This document shows, in pieces, positions 12,933 through 15,632 of a DNA stretch of 15,632 nt. The position numbers were made by a program, and so were the translations under genes. The stretch is taken from NCBI GenBank assembly GCA_943327025.2, contig CALPVO020000012.1:1-15632 (forward strand), read 5' to 3'. The stretch is from Janthinobacterium lividum. Lineage in GTDB: Bacteria; Pseudomonadota; Gammaproteobacteria; Steroidobacterales; Steroidobacteraceae. The notes under the pieces are model-generated. The model was not told where the DNA came from and did no database searches. It saw only the letters and a list, made by a program, of their open reading frames with translations. The stretch's first letter is position 1. The number at the start of each line of letters is the position of its first letter.

Positions 12933-14834
12933 ATGACCACAGAGACTGCGCCTGCCGCCGCGGCACAGGAAACCCTTGGCTTTCAGGCCGAGGTGCGCCA
13001 ACTGCTCAAGATGATGATTCACTCGCTGTATTCGAATCGCGAGATTTTCCTCCGTGAACTCATCTCCAACGCCTCGGATGCCTGCGACAAATTGCGCTTC
13101 GAAGCGCTGGCCGACCCTGCGTATTACGAGGGCCAGCCGGAGTTGCATGTCAGCGTCGATTTCGATGCTGCAGCCGGCACGGTCACCATCGAAGACACCG
13201 GAATCGGCCTGACTCGCGAAGAGGCGGTGTCCAACCTCGGCACTATCGCCCGTTCAGGCACGGCTGAATTCCTGGGGCGCCTCACTGGCGACCAGAAGAA
13301 GGATGCCCAGCTCATTGGCCAGTTTGGTGTGGGCTTCTACAGTGGCTTTATTGTGGCCGAACGCATTGAGGTGTTCTCACGTAAGGCCGGGCAACCTGCC
13401 TCGGCAGGCGTGCGCTGGGAAAGCCGTGGCGAAGGCGAGTTCACTGTCGAGACGGTGGCCCGCGCCGAGCGCGGCACCCGCATCGTGCTGCACCTGAAGG
13501 AAGACGGAAAGGAATACGCTGACGGCTGGCGCCTGCGCAGCCTGGTGCGCAAGTACGCGGACCACATTGCCTTCCCGGTGCGCATGCGCCCGACGGGCGA
13601 GAAAAAAGACGATACCCCTGAATGGGAAAGCGTCAATGACGCGCGTGCACTCTGGACGCGCAGCAAGAGCGAACTGACAGAAGAGGACTACACCGAGTTC
13701 TACAAGCGCTTGAGCCATGACTTCGAGGCGCCGCTGTCCTGGAGCCACCATCGCGTGGAAGGCAAGCGTGAATACACGGCGCTGGTCTACATTCCCGGAC
13801 GCGCCCCATTCGACTTGTGGAACCGCGACGCGCCGCGTGGCCTGAAGCTGTACGTGAAGCGCGTCTTCATTCTGGATGATGCCGAGCAGTTTCTCCCGCT
13901 CTACCTGCGCTTCGTGAAGGGTGTGGTGGACTCCGCGGACCTGCCATTGAACGTCTCGCGTGAACTGCTGCAGCATGACCCGGAGGCCGAGGCCATGCGC
14001 GGTGGCATCACTCGCAAGGTGCTGGACCTGCTGGCCAAGTTAGCCGAGGACGAGCCCGAGAAGTACGCGAAATTCTGGAAGGATTTCGGCGGTGTACTGA
14101 AGGAAGGGCCCGCCGAAGACCACGCGAACCGCGAACGCATTGCCAAGCTGCTGCGTTTTGCCACCACCCACACGGGCAGTGAGACGCCGGACCAGTCGCT
14201 GGCGGACTACATCGGCCGTATGCAGCCGGGCCAGAAGCATCTTTATTACGTCACCGCGGACACCTTCAACGCGGCGGCGAACAGCCCGCATCTGGAGCGC
14301 TTGCGCGCCAAGAACATTGAAGTGATTTTGCTGCACGAGCGTATCGACGGTTGGTTGATGAGCCATTTGACCGAGTTCGATGGCAAGACCTTCCGCGACG
14401 TGGCCCGTGGTGACCTCGACCTCGGCGAGCTGGAAACGGCCGACGAAAAGCAGGCGCGCGAAGGCGCAGCCGAGCAGGCCTCCGGGTTGTGTGCGCGCCT
14501 CAAGGCCGCCTTGGGGGACCGTGTGGAAGACGTGCGGGCTACCGAGCGCCTCGCCGAGTCCGCCAGTTGCTTGGTGCGGGACGAACACGACTATGGCTTG
14601 CAGATGCGCCGCATGATGGAAGCGGCGGGGCAGGCCCTGCCGCCCTCATTGCCCGTGTTGGAGGTGAATGCGGCTCACCCCTTGCTGCTGAAGTTGGCGG
14701 CCTTGCCGGATGGTGAAGGCTTCAACGACTTGGCCTTGCTGGTGCAGGAACAGGCCTTGTTGGCGGAAGGCAGTGCGTTGCCGGAGCCGGCTGCCTTCGT
14801 GCGGCGCCTGAATAAGCTGCTGGCTGGCGGTTGA
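12933..14834 (+). CDS. htpG: Molecular chaperone HtpG (bacterial Hsp90)
   Basis: ATP-dependent cytosolic chaperone dimer acting late in folding, with DnaK. The 633 residues compare with 624 in E. coli. The N-terminal GHKL ATPase domain (about 14-235) shows [18 protein letters not shown] with catalytic Glu42 and Mg-binding Asn46, EDTGIG with Asp88, [10 protein letters not shown] (101-110) and the lid glycines GQFGVGFYS (129-137). The middle domain includes [10 protein letters not shown], and the C-terminal dimerisation domain ends near residue 630. A nine-residue Thr/Ala-rich N-terminal extension accounts for the extra length relative to E. coli. The ATG at 12933 is chosen for its GGGGAG ribosome site at 6 bp; the frame is open upstream but without homology. 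A heat-shock-type promoter lies about 90 bp upstream, so induction by RpoH is inferred. Confidence 0.97.
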   Translation: MTTETAPAAAAQETLGFQAEVRQLLKMMIHSLYSNREIFLRELISNASDACDKLRFEALADPAYYEGQPELHVSVDFDAAAGTVTIEDTGIGLTREEAVSNLGTIARSGTAEFLGRLTGDQKKDAQLIGQFGVGFYSGFIVAERIEVFSRKAGQPASAGVRWESRGEGEFTVETVARAERGTRIVLHLKEDGKEYADGWRLRSLVRKYADHIAFPVRMRPTGEKKDDTPEWESVNDARALWTRSKSELTEEDYTEFYKRLSHDFEAPLSWSHHRVEGKREYTALVYIPGRAPFDLWNRDAPRGLKLYVKRVFILDDAEQFLPLYLRFVKGVVDSADLPLNVSRELLQHDPEAEAMRGGITRKVLDLLAKLAEDEPEKYAKFWKDFGGVLKEGPAEDHANRERIAKLLRFATTHTGSETPDQSLADYIGRMQPGQKHLYYVTADTFNAAANSPHLERLRAKNIEVILLHERIDGWLMSHLTEFDGKTFRDVARGDLDLGELETADEKQAREGAAEQASGLCARLKAALGDRVEDVRATERLAESASCLVRDEHDYGLQMRRMMEAAGQALPPSLPVLEVNAAHPLLLKLAALPDGEGFNDLALLVQEQALLAEGSALPEPAAFVRRLNKLLAGG

Positions 14835-14861
14835 CGGCTGCCGTCCAGCCTGCGGCTGGCG

Positions 14862-14867
14862 CATAAT
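14862..14867 (+). promoter_or_regulatory. Possible -10 element of msrB
   Basis: CATAAT (14862-14867) matches TATAAT in five of six bases, just after htpG ends. The only -35-like hexamer, TTGACG (14831-14836), is 25 bp away, too far. A CCAGCC-TGC-GGCTGG hairpin (14845-14859) lies between them without a T-tract. Read-through from htpG is equally possible. Confidence 0.3.
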
Positions 14868-14895
14868 CGTGGCCCCAGCCAGAGGAGGGGCCACC

Positions 14896-15288
14896 ATGTC
14901 CAATCCGCCCGACCGTGACGACCTACGTAGCCGCCTGACGCCCGACCAGTGGCGTGTTACTCAGGAAAAAGGCACCGAACGTGCCTTCACCGGCGACTAC
15001 TACGAACTGAAGGCGGATGGCATGTACGCTTGCGTCTGCTGTGGCGCCGGCCTGTTTTCTTCGGCCACGAAATACGACAGCGGTTCGGGCTGGCCCAGCT
15101 TCTGGTTGCCGCTCGCCGGGGACCGCGTGAAAACCCACCGCGACGTGTCACATGGCATGGTGCGTACGGAAGTCACCTGCGCCCAATGCAATGCCCATTT
15201 GGGCCACGTGTTCGAGGATGGTCCGCGACCCTCGGGTCTACGTTACTGCATCAATTCCGCCTCTCTCGATTTCCGCCAGGAAGACTGA
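14896..15288 (+). CDS. msrB: Peptide-methionine (R)-S-oxide reductase MsrB
   Basis: Reduces the R epimer of methionine sulfoxide in oxidised proteins, using thioredoxin. The 130-residue chain is a complete single-domain MsrB: Cys46 and Cys49 (CVCC) with Cys95 and Cys98 (CAQC) form the structural zinc site, SGSGWPSF is at 62-69, [10 protein letters not shown] at 101-110, and the catalytic [11 protein letters not shown] has Cys118. There is no signal peptide, so it is the cytosolic form. The ATG at 14896 has a strong AGGAGG (14883-14888). The following FKBP gene starts 3 bp after its stop, suggesting co-transcription of two protein-repair and folding functions, along with htpG just upstream. 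Confidence 0.96.
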   Translation: MSNPPDRDDLRSRLTPDQWRVTQEKGTERAFTGDYYELKADGMYACVCCGAGLFSSATKYDSGSGWPSFWLPLAGDRVKTHRDVSHGMVRTEVTCAQCNAHLGHVFEDGPRPSGLRYCINSASLDFRQED

Positions 15289-15291
15289 AAT

Positions 15292-15632
15292 ATGAAGCAC
15301 CGTTTCGTCGTGACCGCTGCCCTGTGCCTGCTGTCTGCCGTGCCTGTCGCCAGTGCGCAGGAGCAAGGGACGTCTACCACTGCTGCAGGTGTGCCCGCCG
15401 GGCAGGTCGTGCCACCGGGGGTCGTTGTGCCGCCACCGCCGCCCACACCGCAACAGGTGGTCGCCGCCACGGCGCAGGAAGCCGCTGCTGCCGGGCTTGG
15501 CGTCATCGAGCTGAAAGTAGGCAAGGGGCCGCCGGCACTGCCCGGCACGGTAGTGGCCGTGCACTACACCGGCTGGCTACAGGACGCGACCCAGCCCGAT
15601 GGCAAGGGCAGCAAGTTCGACAGCTCCCGCGA
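15292..15632 (+). CDS. FKBP-type peptidyl-prolyl isomerase, exported, 5' part only
   Basis: Catalyses cis-trans isomerisation of prolyl bonds in periplasmic proteins. The frame opens at the ATG at 15292, after an AGGAAG ribosome site (15278-15283), and leaves the window after 113 codons. A signal peptide is clear (MKHRFVVTAALCLLSAVPVA, cleavage near SAQ at 21-23). A Pro/Val/Gln-rich low-complexity segment (about 34-56) separates it from the catalytic domain. The FKBP fold begins near residue 70 with GVIELKVGKGPPALPGTVVA, followed by VAVHYTGWL (88-96) and GKGSKFDSSR (104-113), the hallmark beginning of the domain. The remainder of the active site is outside the window. The gap to msrB is 3 bp. 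Confidence 0.9.
   Translation, partial: MKHRFVVTAALCLLSAVPVASAQEQGTSTTAAGVPAGQVVPPGVVVPPPPPTPQQVVAATAQEAAAAGLGVIELKVGKGPPALPGTVVAVHYTGWLQDATQPDGKGSKFDSSR

Overview
The window is a GC-rich chromosomal segment, most likely from a gammaproteobacterium. Supporting this are a split class II ribonucleotide reductase (NrdJa/NrdJb, as in Pseudomonas), a PpnN-type nucleosidase closely matching E. coli YgdH, a DegQ-like protease, and promoters resembling the sigma-E and sigma-32 classes. The genus cannot be named from sequence alone. No mobile element, CRISPR array, tRNA or rRNA gene was seen, so this looks like core genome.

Layout. Positions 1-3112 hold a minus-strand cluster: degQ (periplasmic protease), an NDUFA9-like NAD-binding protein, and the 5' part of cca (tRNA CCA addition), whose start overlaps the preceding stop. 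A divergent region of about 545 bp (3113-3656) has a sigma-E-like promoter for degQ. Facing nrdJ it carries two DnaA-like boxes, two near-perfect NrdR boxes, an AT-rich T-tract patch and a structured leader. nrdJa-nrdJb (3657-6523) follow on the plus strand with a 2-base gap, then two terminator-like hairpins. A convergent DUF2721 membrane protein (6743-7198, minus) comes next. The 455 bp beyond it contain a strong minus-strand terminator, which may end a small RNA or attenuated leader, and the plus-strand promoter of mltD.

Positions 7654-12419 form a plus-strand envelope cluster: MltD-like lytic transglycosylase with LysM repeats, a small lipoprotein, an L,D-transpeptidase, and ppnN overlapping the transpeptidase stop. 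After an uncharacterised 97-residue protein come htpG behind a sigma-32-like promoter, msrB, and a truncated FKBP-type prolyl isomerase. Stress and repair (DegQ, HtpG, MsrB, FKBP), peptidoglycan remodelling (MltD, L,D-transpeptidase) and nucleotide metabolism (NrdJ, PpnN) are the main themes.

Most noteworthy: the nrdJ control region, three cases of a -10 hexamer exactly 7 nt before an ATG (possible leaderless starts, one opening a 9-codon leader peptide ahead of mltD), and an in-frame duplicated Lys-Cys-Gly tail after the nrdJb stop.
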